Below are positions 1 through 8,872 of a stretch of 64,000 nt of DNA, one piece after another. Each line of letters begins with the position of its first letter. The stretch's first letter is position 1. The notes under the pieces are model-generated. The model was not told where the DNA came from. It searched no databases and saw nothing but the letters and a program-made list of their open reading frames with translations. Where the stretch lies: assembly GCF_001544755.2 (NCBI RefSeq), contig NZ_FCOF02000006.1, forward strand, positions 62,001-126,000. The letters run 5' to 3'. The DNA comes from Caballeronia catudaia (GTDB taxonomy: Bacteria; Pseudomonadota; Gammaproteobacteria; Burkholderiales; Burkholderiaceae). Position numbers and translations under genes: made by a program.

Positions 1-1
1 G

Positions 2-346
2 ATCCTGACGATCTTCGCGGGCACGATGCACGAGCCCATCGCCGCGATGATCACGATCTTCTTCTGGGGCGTGCTCGCGTTCGCGATCGTGCCGCCGCTG
101 CAAATGTTGATCGTGAACCGCGCGAGCGATGCGCCGAATCTCGCGTCGACGTTGAATCAGGGCGCGTTCAACCTCGGCAACGCGACGGGTGCGTGGCTCG
201 GCGGCTGCGTGATCAGCGCGGGCGCGCCGCTCACGTCGCTGCCGTGGGTCGGCATTCTGATGGCGGCAAGCGCGTTCGGCCTCACGCTGCTCTCGGCGAC
301 GCTCGACAAGCGCGCGCGCCGTCTGTCGGTCGGGCAAACTGCCTGA
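2..346 (+). CDS. MFS transporter, C-terminal fragment (runs off left edge)
   Basis: The frame is open from the first bases of the window, so the ATG at 26 is probably internal and about 114 C-terminal residues are visible. They hold three to four hydrophobic segments. The stretch NLASTLNQGAFNLGNATGAW is typical of the second half of drug/arabinose-efflux-like MFS carriers of the AraJ/YdhP type. This is an inner-membrane secondary transporter whose substrate cannot be read. The next gene on the same strand, 22 bp downstream, is a second and unrelated MFS carrier, so the two may be co-transcribed. The family call is fairly safe; the real start lies outside the window. Confidence 0.75.
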   Translation: MLTIFAGTMHEPIAAMITIFFWGVLAFAIVPPLQMLIVNRASDAPNLASTLNQGAFNLGNATGAWLGGCVISAGAPLTSLPWVGILMAASAFGLTLLSATLDKRARRLSVGQTA

Positions 347-368
347 TTTCGTCGATGCGGTGCGGTGA

Positions 369-1514
369 ATGAAGGGCATTCTCTCGCGTGACTTTCTCGC
401 GCTGATTCTGAGCGTGGCGGTCGTCGGGCTGGGTCTCGGCGCGACGCTGCCGCTCACCGCGCTGGCGCTGACGCAGGCGGGCCACGGCACCGACATCGTC
501 GGCCTGATGACGGCGATGCAGGCAGGCGGCGGGCTCGCGATCGCGCCGTTCGCGAGCCGTGTGGCGCATCGGCTGGGCGCGCGCGAGACGATCGCCGGCA
601 CGGTGATCGTCGCGGCGCTGTCCACCATCGCGATGCAGTTCACCGCGAACCTGTGGCTGTGGGCCGTGCTGCGCTTCCTGTGCGGCGGGGCGCTGATGCT
701 GCTCTTCACCATCGGCGAGGCGTGGGTCACGCAACTCGCCGACGATTCGACGCGCGGCCGTGTCGTCGCCATTTACGCGACCAACTTCACGCTGTTCCAG
801 ATGACGGGCCCGGTGCTCATCACCGTGATCGGCGGATTGCCGACGATGCGCTTCGCGATCTGCGGCGCGATCTTTCTGCTGGCGCTGCCCGCGCTCGCCT
901 CGATACGCGGCACGCCGCATGCGCTGGCTGCGGAAGAAGGCGAACACGGCGACTGGCGCAGCGTGCTGCCGCGCATGCCGGCGCTCGTGATCGGCACGGG
1001 CTTCTTCGCGCTTTTCGACACGCTCGCCCTTTCGCTGATGCCGCTCTTCGCGATGTCGCACGGCATCGGCGAGGAAACCGGCGTGCTGTTCGCATCGGCG
1101 ATCCTGCTCGGCGACACGACGATGCAGTTTCCGATCGGCTGGCTCGCCGACCGCATCGGGCGCGCGAAGGTGCATGCGGGCGCGGGCGTCGTCGTGGTGC
1201 TGCTGTTGCCGCTCTTGCCGTGGGCCGTCGCGCATCCTTGGATTTGCTGGCCGCTGCTCTTCGTGACCGGCGCGGCGGCGGGCAGCGTCTATACGCTGTC
1301 GCTCGTCGCGTGCGGCGAACGCTTTCGCGGTCCGACGCTCGTTTCCGCGACGGCGATCATCGGCGCGTCGTGGAGCGTCGCGAGCTTCGGCGGGTCGATC
1401 GTCGCGGGCACGCTGATGGAGCGCATCGGCGCCGATGCGCTGATCGGCGTGCTGACGGCGGCGGCGGGGGCGTTTCTCGTGGCGGCGTGGTGGGAATGGC
1501 GTGCCGCGTCGTGA
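369..1514 (+). CDS. MFS transporter, YcaD-like
   Basis: The protein has 381 residues and about 12 hydrophobic segments, the full length expected for a compact MFS carrier. The GWLADRIGRAKV loop (near residues 255-267) is the classical MFS motif between membrane segments, here in the second half of the protein. The N-terminal half contains RVAHRLGARE, the corresponding loop of the first half. The layout resembles the YcaD/YfkF-type inner-membrane carriers, whose substrates are largely unknown. The start at 369 lies 22 bp after the previous MFS gene. The end converges on fahA with only 3 bp between the stop codons, and I see no terminator hairpin there. The substrate is unknown. Confidence 0.8.
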   Translation: MKGILSRDFLALILSVAVVGLGLGATLPLTALALTQAGHGTDIVGLMTAMQAGGGLAIAPFASRVAHRLGARETIAGTVIVAALSTIAMQFTANLWLWAVLRFLCGGALMLLFTIGEAWVTQLADDSTRGRVVAIYATNFTLFQMTGPVLITVIGGLPTMRFAICGAIFLLALPALASIRGTPHALAAEEGEHGDWRSVLPRMPALVIGTGFFALFDTLALSLMPLFAMSHGIGEETGVLFASAILLGDTTMQFPIGWLADRIGRAKVHAGAGVVVVLLLPLLPWAVAHPWICWPLLFVTGAAAGSVYTLSLVACGERFRGPTLVSATAIIGASWSVASFGGSIVAGTLMERIGADALIGVLTAAAGAFLVAAWWEWRAAS

Positions 1515-1517
1515 AAC

Positions 1518-2804
1518 TCACCCACGCGCCGGCAAAATCTCCCCGACACACTCCCCGAACCCGACGCGATACCCCTCTCCCTGACACCATCCGCGCAAGG
1601 TGATTTCGTCGCCGTCCAGCAGGAACGCGCGTTCGCCGCCCTCTTCCAGCTTGACCGGCCGCTGACCGTTCCACGTGCTTTCGAGCAAGCTGCCGCATGA
1701 ATCCGGCGTCGGTCCGCTGATGGTGCCCGAGCCCATCAGATCGCCGACGCGCGTGTTGCAGCCGCCGACCGTGTGATGCGCGAGCTGTTGCGCCATCGAC
1801 CAGTACATCAGCCGGAAGTTGGTGCGCGAGATGGTCGTCGCCCGTTGCGCGCCTTCCGGACGAAGCGTGACTTCCAGCTCGATATCGAACGCGTGATCGC
1901 CTTGATGACGCAGATACGCGAGCGGCTGCGGCTCCTGCGCGGGCGTCGCGGTGCGGAATGGTTCGAGCGCATCGAGCGTGACGATCCACGGCGAAATGGT
2001 CGTCGCGAAACCCTTCGAATTGAACGGCCCGAGCGGCACGTATTCCCATTGCTGGATATCGCGCGCGCTCCAGTCGTTGAGCAGCACCATGCCGAAGATA
2101 TGCGCCTCGGCGTCTTCACATGGGATCGGCTCGCCGAGCACATTGCTCTTCCCGACGATGAAACCCGTCTCCAGTTCGATATCGAGCTTGCGGCACGCGC
2201 TGAACACCGGCCGCTCGTCGCTGGGCAGCTTGATCTGGCCGTTCGGGCGCCGCACCTTTGTGCCGCTCACCACGACCGACGACGCGCGCCCGTTATAGCC
2301 GACGGGAAGCTCCGACCAGTTCGGCAGCAGCGCGTTCTTCGGATCGCGGAACATCGAGCCGACGTTCGTCGCGTGCTCTTTCGACGAATAGAAGTCCGTG
2401 TAGCCGGGAATCTCGACGGGCAGATGCATCGTCGCATCCTTGCGCGGCACGAGCGTGCGGCGGCGCAAGCCGGCGTCGTCGCGCAGCGTCGCGTTGCCTT
2501 GCGCGAGCAACGCGGAAAGCGCGATACGCACATCGCGCCAGGTTTGCTGGCCGAGCGCGATGAAGTCGTTCAGGCGCGACGCGCTGAACGTGCCGTGTCC
2601 GTCGATGAGACGTGCGTCTTCGAGCGCGGCCAGATCGGCGATCCAGTCGCCGATCGCGACGCCCGCGCGCGGTCGCGCGTTCACCGCGTCGCTGAAAATG
2701 CCGAACGGCAGATTCTGTATCGGGAAATCGCTCGCCGGATCGTTCGCGGATTCGATCCAGCTTTTCAATGCGGGGGCAAGCGTGGCTTTGAGCGCGTCGT
2801 TCAT
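1518..2804 (-). CDS. fahA: Fumarylacetoacetase
   Basis: This 428-residue enzyme hydrolyses fumarylacetoacetate to fumarate and acetoacetate, the last step of tyrosine and phenylalanine catabolism through homogentisate. Against the human enzyme the metal ligands fall at D137 ([10 protein letters not shown]), E210 and E212 (DIELETGF) and D244 (LLNDWSARD), and the catalytic histidine at H144. The ATG at 2804 overlaps the hmgA stop codon as ATGA, which fixes the start and implies translational coupling. A longer in-frame extension upstream only covers the hmgA coding region in another frame and was not used. Maleylacetoacetate isomerase, the intervening step, is not in the window. Confidence 0.96.
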   Translation of the reverse strand: MNDALKATLAPALKSWIESANDPASDFPIQNLPFGIFSDAVNARPRAGVAIGDWIADLAALEDARLIDGHGTFSASRLNDFIALGQQTWRDVRIALSALLAQGNATLRDDAGLRRRTLVPRKDATMHLPVEIPGYTDFYSSKEHATNVGSMFRDPKNALLPNWSELPVGYNGRASSVVVSGTKVRRPNGQIKLPSDERPVFSACRKLDIELETGFIVGKSNVLGEPIPCEDAEAHIFGMVLLNDWSARDIQQWEYVPLGPFNSKGFATTISPWIVTLDALEPFRTATPAQEPQPLAYLRHQGDHAFDIELEVTLRPEGAQRATTISRTNFRLMYWSMAQQLAHHTVGGCNTRVGDLMGSGTISGPTPDSCGSLLESTWNGQRPVKLEEGGERAFLLDGDEITLRGWCQGEGYRVGFGECVGEILPARG

Positions 2805-4126
2805 CGTTGCTCCGGGTTGAAGTGTTTCGTGAGACCTTGCCAGCACTCGTAGTAATTGGCCTGCAATTGCGCCGTTTCGAGCGCGAACTGCGTGGGCTTG
2901 ATGAGCGTGCGCGTTTCGAACATGAAGGCCATCGTGGCGTCGACTTTGGCGGGCTTCGATGTATCGCTCTTCGATGCCTTTTCGAACGTCTCGGCGTCCG
3001 GGCCGTGCCCGGACATGCAGTTGTGCAGGCTCGCGCCGCCTGGCACGAAGCCTTCGGCCTTGGCGTCGTACACGCCGTGCACGAGGCCCATGAATTCGCT
3101 GGCCACATTGCGATGGAACCACGGCGGACGGAACGTATCCTCGGCGGCGAGCCAGCGCGGCGGGAAGATCACGAAGTCGATGGTATCGACGCCCGGCGTG
3201 TCGCTCGGCGATTGCAGCACGAGAAAAATCGACGGATCGGGATGGTCGTAGCTGATCGAGCCGATGGTGTTGAAGTGGCGCAGGTCGTACTTGTACGGCG
3301 CATAGTTGCCGTGCCACGCGACGACATCGAGCGGCGAGTGGCCAATATCGGCGCGCCAGAGCACGCCGTTCAACTTCGTGACGAGTTCGAATTTGCCTTC
3401 GCGGTCTTCATACGCGGCGTTCGGCGTGAGGAAATCGCGCGGATTCGCGAGCCCGTTCGAACCGATCGGCCCGAGATCCGGCAGTTGCAAGAGCGCGCCG
3501 AAGTTTTCGCAGACGTAGCCTCGCGCTTCGCCATCGGGCAAGCCCACTGCGAAACGCACGCCGCGCGGAATCACGGCGATTTCGTACGGTTCGATATCGA
3601 GTTTGCCTAGTTCCGTGAAGATCGCGAGCCGGCCCTGCTGCGGGACGATCAGCAATTCGCCGTCGGCGTTGTAGAAGAAGCGGTCCTGCATCGACCGGTT
3701 GGCGGCGTACAGATGAATCGCGCAGCCGGTCATCGATTCGGCGGCGCCGTTGCCGGCCATCGTCACCCAGCCGTCGATGAAATCGGTCGGCGCCGCGGGC
3801 ATCGGCAGCGGGTCCCAACGCAGTTGATTCGGCGGCGTCGGCGGAACCTCGGCAAAGTTCGCGACGAGTTTGCCGCGCCCGATCTGCGTGAACGGCTTGT
3901 GCACGGCGGCCGGCCGGATGCGATAGAGCCACGAGCGCCGGTTATGCGCGCGCGGCGCGGTGAACGCCGAGCCGGACAACTGCTCGGCGTACAGACCGTA
4001 GGCCGCGCGCTGCGGCGAGTTGCGGCCGATCGGCAGCGCGCCCGGCAACGCCTCCGTGGCGAAGTCGTTGGCGAAGCCGGATTGATAGTGCTGGTTCGCG
4101 TCCGTGTGCGTCTCGAACGTTGGCAT
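2801..4126 (-). CDS. hmgA: Homogentisate 1,2-dioxygenase
   Basis: This 441-residue Fe(II) dioxygenase opens the homogentisate ring to maleylacetoacetate. The iron ligands align with the human enzyme at H338 (PWFHRN), E344 (SEFMG) and H374 (SGHGPD), and the N-terminal block [17 protein letters not shown] is the family hallmark. The start was placed at 4126 because a GAGGA Shine-Dalgarno-like stretch lies about 8 bases upstream. The in-frame ATG at 4204 would add 26 residues not typical of the family. It is the first gene of a two-gene operon with fahA (4-bp overlap). A perfect 6-bp inverted repeat at 4211-4226 lies in the divergent promoter region and is a candidate operator. Confidence 0.97.
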   Translation of the reverse strand: MPTFETHTDANQHYQSGFANDFATEALPGALPIGRNSPQRAAYGLYAEQLSGSAFTAPRAHNRRSWLYRIRPAAVHKPFTQIGRGKLVANFAEVPPTPPNQLRWDPLPMPAAPTDFIDGWVTMAGNGAAESMTGCAIHLYAANRSMQDRFFYNADGELLIVPQQGRLAIFTELGKLDIEPYEIAVIPRGVRFAVGLPDGEARGYVCENFGALLQLPDLGPIGSNGLANPRDFLTPNAAYEDREGKFELVTKLNGVLWRADIGHSPLDVVAWHGNYAPYKYDLRHFNTIGSISYDHPDPSIFLVLQSPSDTPGVDTIDFVIFPPRWLAAEDTFRPPWFHRNVASEFMGLVHGVYDAKAEGFVPGGASLHNCMSGHGPDAETFEKASKSDTSKPAKVDATMAFMFETRTLIKPTQFALETAQLQANYYECWQGLTKHFNPEQR

Positions 4127-4210
4127 GGTCGAAATCCTCGACGAAAAGAACGACAGGTCTGGCGACGACACGCATTTCGCTGCATGTCGCTGCGTTTTAC
4201 GCATGGTAAA

Positions 4211-4226
4211 ACTAATTACGATTAGT
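4211..4226. promoter_or_regulatory. Inverted repeat ACTAAT-TACG-ATTAGT between hmgA and the EAL gene
   Basis: A perfect 6-bp palindrome with a 4-bp spacer lies about 85 bp upstream of the hmgA start and about 105 bp upstream of the divergent EAL-like gene. Its AT-richness stands out in a GC-rich context. The form (TAAT-N4-ATTA within T-N11-A-like spacing) fits a LysR- or MarR-type operator. No regulator gene is adjacent, so the binding protein is unknown. Confidence 0.45.
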
Positions 4227-4330
4227 GAAATGTCTCGTAAACCCTTGATCGACGCATTCGCTACGGCATATCAATATGTGAATTTGGTGCTGGACGCGGT
4301 GTTGCGCGCTGATACCATCGACCAATTCCA

Positions 4331-5203
4331 ATGACAATCGCCTGGTACGGCCCGCCTTGCGAACCCGATCGCCCATTCATGATTGCGCCTTCCTTGCCTG
4401 AACTCGTTGCCCGCGCCTCGAAGCATCCGTTTCTCGGCGCGCATGTCGTGCTTGGAGAAAACGGGCATGCGGGGCAGGCCATCGCGCATTACCACGAGCT
4501 GTGCATTTCGAGCGCCTACGAGCCGATTTTCGATGTCGGCACGCACAGCTTTCCGCAGACTTTGAGCGCGTCGCCGGAGAGTGCGGAGCGTTTCGGCGAT
4601 GAACTCGGCGTGCAGGCGTTGACGCTCATTCAGGGCGACGCGCCGCGCGATCCTTTCGGGCAGCTCGAAGATGATCGGGAGCTCGTGGCTCTGGACCGGT
4701 TATCGCGGGCGCTGCATGCGTTCAATTTCTTCGGGCCGCATCGGCCGGGGTTGTTGTTCTTGCGGGTGCATGAGCGGCTTCTGAAGAGCGTGAAATACGA
4801 TCACGGGCAGCATTTCTCTTCCGTGCTGATGGAGTTCGGCTTGAGCCCGTCGCGCGTGGTGATCGAATTGCCTGCGGCGGCGGTCGCGCACAAGACGTTT
4901 CTTGGCTATCTCACCAAGAGCTATCAGCATTACGGGTTCAAGGTCGCGGGGAATCTGCCGAATGCCGGGCAGATCATGGCTGTGTCGGATATGGCGCGGC
5001 TTGATTTCATCAAGATGGATGCGGGTGCGGCTTTACGTGATTCTGTTGTAAAGCATCTCGTGGCTTATGCGCATCGGCTGAAGATTCCGCTCATTTTTTC
5101 GAATGTTACCGATGAAGCGATGTTTAACGCGCTTCAGCAGTTCGATGTGCATTTCGTGCAAGGGCCGGTGTTTGATGCGCATCCGATTCTTAATGCGCGG
5201 TAG
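4331..5203 (+). CDS. Degenerate EAL-domain protein
   Basis: The protein has 290 residues with EAL-domain architecture over residues 55-285. YEPIFDV stands where active phosphodiesterases have the YQPIV-type start, SRVVIELP stands for the LxxEITE strand, DFIKMDAG for the DxLKID metal strand, and FVQGPVF for the terminal QGY/F motif. The Glu-Ala-Leu signature itself is missing after YEPIFD, and the ExLxR element is not recognisable. The protein is therefore probably catalytically inactive and might bind c-di-GMP or a protein partner; that is inference. There is no GGDEF domain, signal peptide or membrane segment. The ATG at 4331 lacks a good Shine-Dalgarno, and an ATG at 4379 is an alternative. 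It is divergent from hmgA. Confidence 0.72.
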   Translation: MTIAWYGPPCEPDRPFMIAPSLPELVARASKHPFLGAHVVLGENGHAGQAIAHYHELCISSAYEPIFDVGTHSFPQTLSASPESAERFGDELGVQALTLIQGDAPRDPFGQLEDDRELVALDRLSRALHAFNFFGPHRPGLLFLRVHERLLKSVKYDHGQHFSSVLMEFGLSPSRVVIELPAAAVAHKTFLGYLTKSYQHYGFKVAGNLPNAGQIMAVSDMARLDFIKMDAGAALRDSVVKHLVAYAHRLKIPLIFSNVTDEAMFNALQQFDVHFVQGPVFDAHPILNAR

Positions 5204-5308
5204 GCTTTTTGCCGGATCCCGTACACGACTGACGTGGGCAGACTGGCAACTCGTGAAGCGAAGATACGGACCACAAACAACAAACGCAGCGATGCGCCTT
5301 CTCGGCAC

Positions 5309-5686
5309 CTATGCGATTTCTTGAATTGCAAGCGCATCAAATTCAACGGCTATCGCAAATCCCGCTGTCGGATGCAAGTAGACAACGTGTTGCGCTGTCC
5401 GTTTGCCTCGCAACGATTGCTTCAGAAGAAGCTGAGCAATTGCATTGACCTCGGTGTTAGGCCGAGCTTCCTCCATTGATAGCACGATGTTGACGGTGCC
5501 ACCGTTCTCAATGCCAAGGCGAGTCATGCCTGCGAAGGTGATTGAAACACGACGACTAGCGAGGCATAGACCCAGCGTCAACGTGTCAGGACAAGTGGAC
5601 GCGTCATTGCCTTGTAATGCAATACTGTCCACATACCAATCGTGAAAATAGTCGAACGTTTTCAGCGTCACATTAATGTCAGTCAC
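5309..5686 (-). CDS. Hypothetical protein, candidate immunity protein
   Basis: The product has 125 residues and I do not recognise its family. It is a small soluble acidic protein with alternating strand-like stretches and no signal peptide or membrane helix. It starts 8 bp after the stop of the toxin-like gene on the same strand, the usual place for a cognate immunity gene in polymorphic toxin systems. Its base composition is lower in GC than its neighbours, matching the toxin gene and suggesting shared acquisition. The immunity role is inferred from position and size only. Confidence 0.6.
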   Translation of the reverse strand: MTDINVTLKTFDYFHDWYVDSIALQGNDASTCPDTLTLGLCLASRRVSITFAGMTRLGIENGGTVNIVLSMEEARPNTEVNAIAQLLLKQSLRGKRTAQHVVYLHPTAGFAIAVEFDALAIQEIA

Positions 5687-5694
5687 TGCTCACC

Positions 5695-6765
5695 TCAACG
5701 AGGAAAAATCGATACCGGCCATCCTTGGTCGCGCGAAGTGCCGTCCCAATTATGCGCGTGCGGATTTGGCTGTCCGTGATGAGAATCAAAGTCGATGTCA
5801 ACTGCTGCCGATCCGTCAGTACCGTACATGCGCCATTGCTTTTTCATGCCGGGACCACTTTCGATCCACGAATTGGGATCGCCGTTCATGCTGGGAATCC
5901 CGGCGACATCGATCGCCTCGCCGCCTGGCATCCCGGGCGAGTATCCAAGAGGCTGCGCATCACCGAGCAACGATGCGCTGTCGCCGTCGTCAGTATCGCG
6001 GAAGCTCTTGAGCATCGAATCGCCGTGGTCATCGTCACTCGAAGCCGCGCCACCGAACGTGGCCCCGGCTATCGTCTCCGCAGCGCCAAGCCAGTCAAAG
6101 CCGCTTTCGTCACCACTCCCGCCGAAACAAGCGCCCGCGCTCGCTGTGGCAGCTTTGGCCGCAACCCGAACGGGAATGTAGGGCGAGTCATCGACAAAGG
6201 ACCCGTCCGCGTTAAGCGGTAGGTACTGACCGTTGCGGACCCCGTAGACGGTCGGCTTTGGGTCTGGCGCACGCTTCGCCCAGCTTTGCGGCGCATATTG
6301 CCGGGCAACCCGCCGGCTGCCCCGCCAAGCACGGTCAATAGCAGGAATGAGCTGGCCATCGCGTACCGCATCGCGGAGGATACGCGTCAGATCTTCTCCA
6401 TCAGCCGAACGCGCGATGCGCAAATGATCACTTATAAAGGTGACATACGTGCTGAAGTCGCTACAAGCACGAGCGTCGCGACGACTGACGGAAAGCCGGA
6501 GCAGCCGGTCGAAGTCCTGCCGATCCTGTTCGATCTGCTCTTCGCGCTGCTTGCGTGCGTTCTGCCGTTCCTCATAGGAGAGCTTCCAGCCGCGATCAAC
6601 GTCCTGCACGTCACGGGCAGGTACGAGCGAACATTCCCAGTCGCTCGTGAGTGACAACCACGGCGCGTTGTATGAGTATTGCCCAATCGGGAAACGACAT
6701 GTCACCTCCACGTTTAGCAGGAGTGCCAAGCGTAGCGGACAGCAATGCGACGTTCGCAAGTGCAT
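5695..6765 (-). CDS. Probable polymorphic toxin/effector with C-terminal HHGxP-type domain
   Basis: The protein has up to 356 residues in three parts. An N-terminal region of about 180 residues is rich in charged helices (SYEERQNARKQREEQIEQ) and includes an ILRDAVRDGQLIPAID block. A Gly/Ser/Asp-rich linker occupies about 200-290. A compact C-terminal domain of about 60 residues holds WRMYGTDGSAAVDIDFDSHH followed by GQPNPHAHNWDG. The DIDFDxHHGxPNPHxHxW pattern resembles toxin tips of contact-dependent or type VI-delivered polymorphic toxins; the exact family is not assigned. There is no PAAR, VgrG or Rhs region, so delivery would need partners elsewhere. The start is uncertain: a GTG at 6705 preceded directly by GGAG is an alternative. 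Fragments of a dispersed repeat border the pair. Confidence 0.55.
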   Translation of the reverse strand: MHLRTSHCCPLRLALLLNVEVTCRFPIGQYSYNAPWLSLTSDWECSLVPARDVQDVDRGWKLSYEERQNARKQREEQIEQDRQDFDRLLRLSVSRRDARACSDFSTYVTFISDHLRIARSADGEDLTRILRDAVRDGQLIPAIDRAWRGSRRVARQYAPQSWAKRAPDPKPTVYGVRNGQYLPLNADGSFVDDSPYIPVRVAAKAATASAGACFGGSGDESGFDWLGAAETIAGATFGGAASSDDDHGDSMLKSFRDTDDGDSASLLGDAQPLGYSPGMPGGEAIDVAGIPSMNGDPNSWIESGPGMKKQWRMYGTDGSAAVDIDFDSHHGQPNPHAHNWDGTSRDQGWPVSIFPR

Positions 6766-6891
6766 CGCAAAAACGAGGGGGGCGACGCCGATGTTCGCTC
6801 CTGCTCGAATTCCATGCGAGAAAAATTGCGTAGGAATCGCTATAACGTTCGGAAGATCATAGGGGAGCCAAACCGCGCGCGACCGGTCTTG

Positions 6892-6948
6892 AAGCTAATA
6901 AACCGACGCGACACGGGATTCTCCGAAAGCCAAAGCAACGAGCGAGAG
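6892..6948. repeat. Fragment of the dispersed ~660-bp intergenic repeat (outer edge)
   Basis: The sequence from GCTAATAAACCGAC onward, continuing through ACGGGAT and an AAAGCAACGAGC stretch, closely follows the outer right edge of the element ending at about 12665 (GCTAATAAACCGACACGAA, then CGGGATCC and AAAGCAACGAGC). The hairpin-bearing body of the element is absent here. It lies just upstream of the toxin gene. Confidence 0.6.
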
Positions 6949-6964
6949 AAAAAACCCAAAACCA

Positions 6965-8506
6965 TTACCCCCTCAACCGATGCATCAACGGCTTCAAAGC
7001 CGGATAAAGCTCCCGATAAACCTCAAACCGTTCCGAATAAACGAGTTGCCGCTCAGCATCCACCTGAGCCCTTTCCACCAACGTGACCCACCCGCCTTCA
7101 GCCGTTTCGCGAGAAACCAGCCCCGCGCCCAACGCGGCCAACAACGCCGCGCCCATCGGTGCTTCGACGTCCTGCTCGATCGACAGCACCGGATACCCGG
7201 TCACATCCGCAATGATCTGCATCCACAGATCCGAATGCGCCGCACCGCCGACGACGATCAGCCGGTCATCGAGCGATTGCGCTCCACGCCGCCCCGCCTC
7301 CATGTTGTGCTTCAACGCGAACGCCACCCCTTCGAGCACCGCACGATAGAGCGTCGCCCGCGTATGAAACAGATTCAACCCGACGAACGTCCCCGAAGCG
7401 CGCGCATCCCAGACCGGACTGCGCTCGCCCATCAGATAAGGCAGGAACACGACGCCATCCGAACCCGCCGCGACCTTCGACGCCGCCTCTTCCAGCAACC
7501 GATGCGGATCGCCATGCGGCGTCGCCTTGGCTGCGGCGATTTCGCCCTGGCAGAACTGATCGCGATACCACGCGACGCACTGCCCCGCCGTGCTCGCGCC
7601 GCCGAACACATACAGATCGTGCTTGCCGTTATAGACGTGCGGCATCGATACGAGTCCATGACTCGCATCGACGGTCTGATTGATGTAACCCCAGCACATG
7701 CTCGTGCCGATCATCGCGACATGATGACCCGCCTTCGTCACGCCCGCCGCAAACGTCGCCACGGCTGCATCGACGCCGCCCGCGACGACCGGCGTGCCCA
7801 CAGCAAGACCGAGTTCGCCGGCCCATCGCGGTAAAAGTCCGCCCACCACGTCCGATGACTCGACGAGGCGCTGCGGCATCATCGATGCGGGAATGCCGAG
7901 CATGTCGAGCGCCTCGTGCGACCATGCGCGCTTCGCAACGTCGTATACGCCGCCGAGATTGCCCGCCGAACTGTGATCGACAGCGAGCTCGCCCGTCAGG
8001 CGTTGAATCACGAACGCGTTGGGCGGCAGGAAATAGCGCGTCTTCTTCCACACGTCCGGCTGATTCTTGCGCAGCCAGAGCATCTTCGTGAAGCCGTAGT
8101 AACTGTCGACGCCATTGCCCGTGATCGACTCCAGCCGCTTCATGTCGACATGCTCGCGCACCCAGTCGACTTCCGCGGTCGCGCGCCGGTCCATCCAGAT
8201 GAGGCACGGATAAAGCGGCTCAATGTTCTCGTCGACGGGAATGCCCGAGCCGCCGTACAGGCTGCTCACGCAGAGCGACTTCACATCGCTCGCGGCAACG
8301 CCCTTCTCACGCGCCTTCGACACGACGCCGGCGATGCACTCCGTCACGGCATCGAACCAGACCGACGGCCATTGCTCGGCCCATAACGGCTTCGGCGTAT
8401 CGGGATGGTAGGCGCTCGAATGGTGCGCGACGATCGCGCCGTTCGTATCGACGAGCAATGCCTTCGTGCTCTGCGTCCCGATGTCGATGCCGATCACGTA
8501 ATCCAT
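6965..8506 (-). CDS. FGGY-family carbohydrate kinase
   Basis: This 513-residue sugar kinase belongs to the FGGY family (xylulose/ribulose/glycerol kinase fold). The N-terminal phosphate loop is IGIDIGTQSTKALLVD (residues 5-20). The C-terminal ATPase part holds VVGGAAHSDLWMQIIADVTG and the adenosine-binding EAPMGAALLAALGAG. It would phosphorylate a ketose or polyol with ATP in the cytoplasm. Length and the VSSLYGGSGIP region differ from the two XylB proteins in this window, so the substrate is probably not simply D-xylulose. It diverges from dalD across a 366-bp region holding a shared operator candidate, which ties it to the polyol regulon. Confidence 0.88.
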   Translation of the reverse strand: MDYVIGIDIGTQSTKALLVDTNGAIVAHHSSAYHPDTPKPLWAEQWPSVWFDAVTECIAGVVSKAREKGVAASDVKSLCVSSLYGGSGIPVDENIEPLYPCLIWMDRRATAEVDWVREHVDMKRLESITGNGVDSYYGFTKMLWLRKNQPDVWKKTRYFLPPNAFVIQRLTGELAVDHSSAGNLGGVYDVAKRAWSHEALDMLGIPASMMPQRLVESSDVVGGLLPRWAGELGLAVGTPVVAGGVDAAVATFAAGVTKAGHHVAMIGTSMCWGYINQTVDASHGLVSMPHVYNGKHDLYVFGGASTAGQCVAWYRDQFCQGEIAAAKATPHGDPHRLLEEAASKVAAGSDGVVFLPYLMGERSPVWDARASGTFVGLNLFHTRATLYRAVLEGVAFALKHNMEAGRRGAQSLDDRLIVVGGAAHSDLWMQIIADVTGYPVLSIEQDVEAPMGAALLAALGAGLVSRETAEGGWVTLVERAQVDAERQLVYSERFEVYRELYPALKPLMHRLRG

Positions 8507-8872
8507 GTCTGTCTCCCGCGGGCTGTTTTTTGCGCCTATCGTTGAAGCACTGGCTCACGCACCTTCGTTCAATGGCCGTCACGTTGCCTATCCGGGTTAT
8601 TCCCGATCCACGCTCGTCGTCGAAATTGGTGCGGCGCAGCGCGGCCCCGCCGCGCGCCTGCACGCCGCAATCGCATGCCGCACGGCGCGCGAATTGCGCC
8701 GCATCGCAAGAAATGACACGCAACGCGGCGCCTTGACTTTCCAGAGTGCGAATACGATCATTCGATCATTCAATGAGCAAATGCTCATTCATCCGCTTTG
8801 ACCGCCATCGCGCGGCGATGCGAGCTGCCGTCCGCAAGAACGGACGCACAGCCAATCAGAGGAAGAGAAGAC
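8507..8872. other. Divergent intergenic region, kinase/dalD
   Basis: This 366-bp non-coding region separates two divergent genes. Its right half carries the operator-like block at 8756-8795 and, just before the dalD ATG at 8873, an AGAGGAAGAGAAG purine tract serving as ribosome binding site. The left part (8520-8720) shows no repeat, RNA gene or convincing ORF. Confidence 0.7.
8756..8795 (+). promoter_or_regulatory. Candidate polyol operator, copy 1 (upstream of dalD)
   Basis: The block begins GATCATTCGATCATT and continues into a perfect 8-bp inverted repeat, AATGAGCA-AA-TGCTCATT, at 8772-8789. Nearly the same string occurs in the same orientation relative to the gene upstream of the SDR dehydrogenase (21899-21934 on the minus strand). 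Conservation in two unlinked promoters and dyad symmetry indicate a binding site for a shared regulator. The SorC-type regulator at 12725 is the obvious candidate (inference). Confidence 0.7.

Noticed and set aside
5695-6654. Plus-strand frames opposite the toxin-like gene
   Set aside because: They cover the toxin gene in antisense, lack domains, and have no ribosome binding sites; the minus-strand reading has recognisable modular structure.
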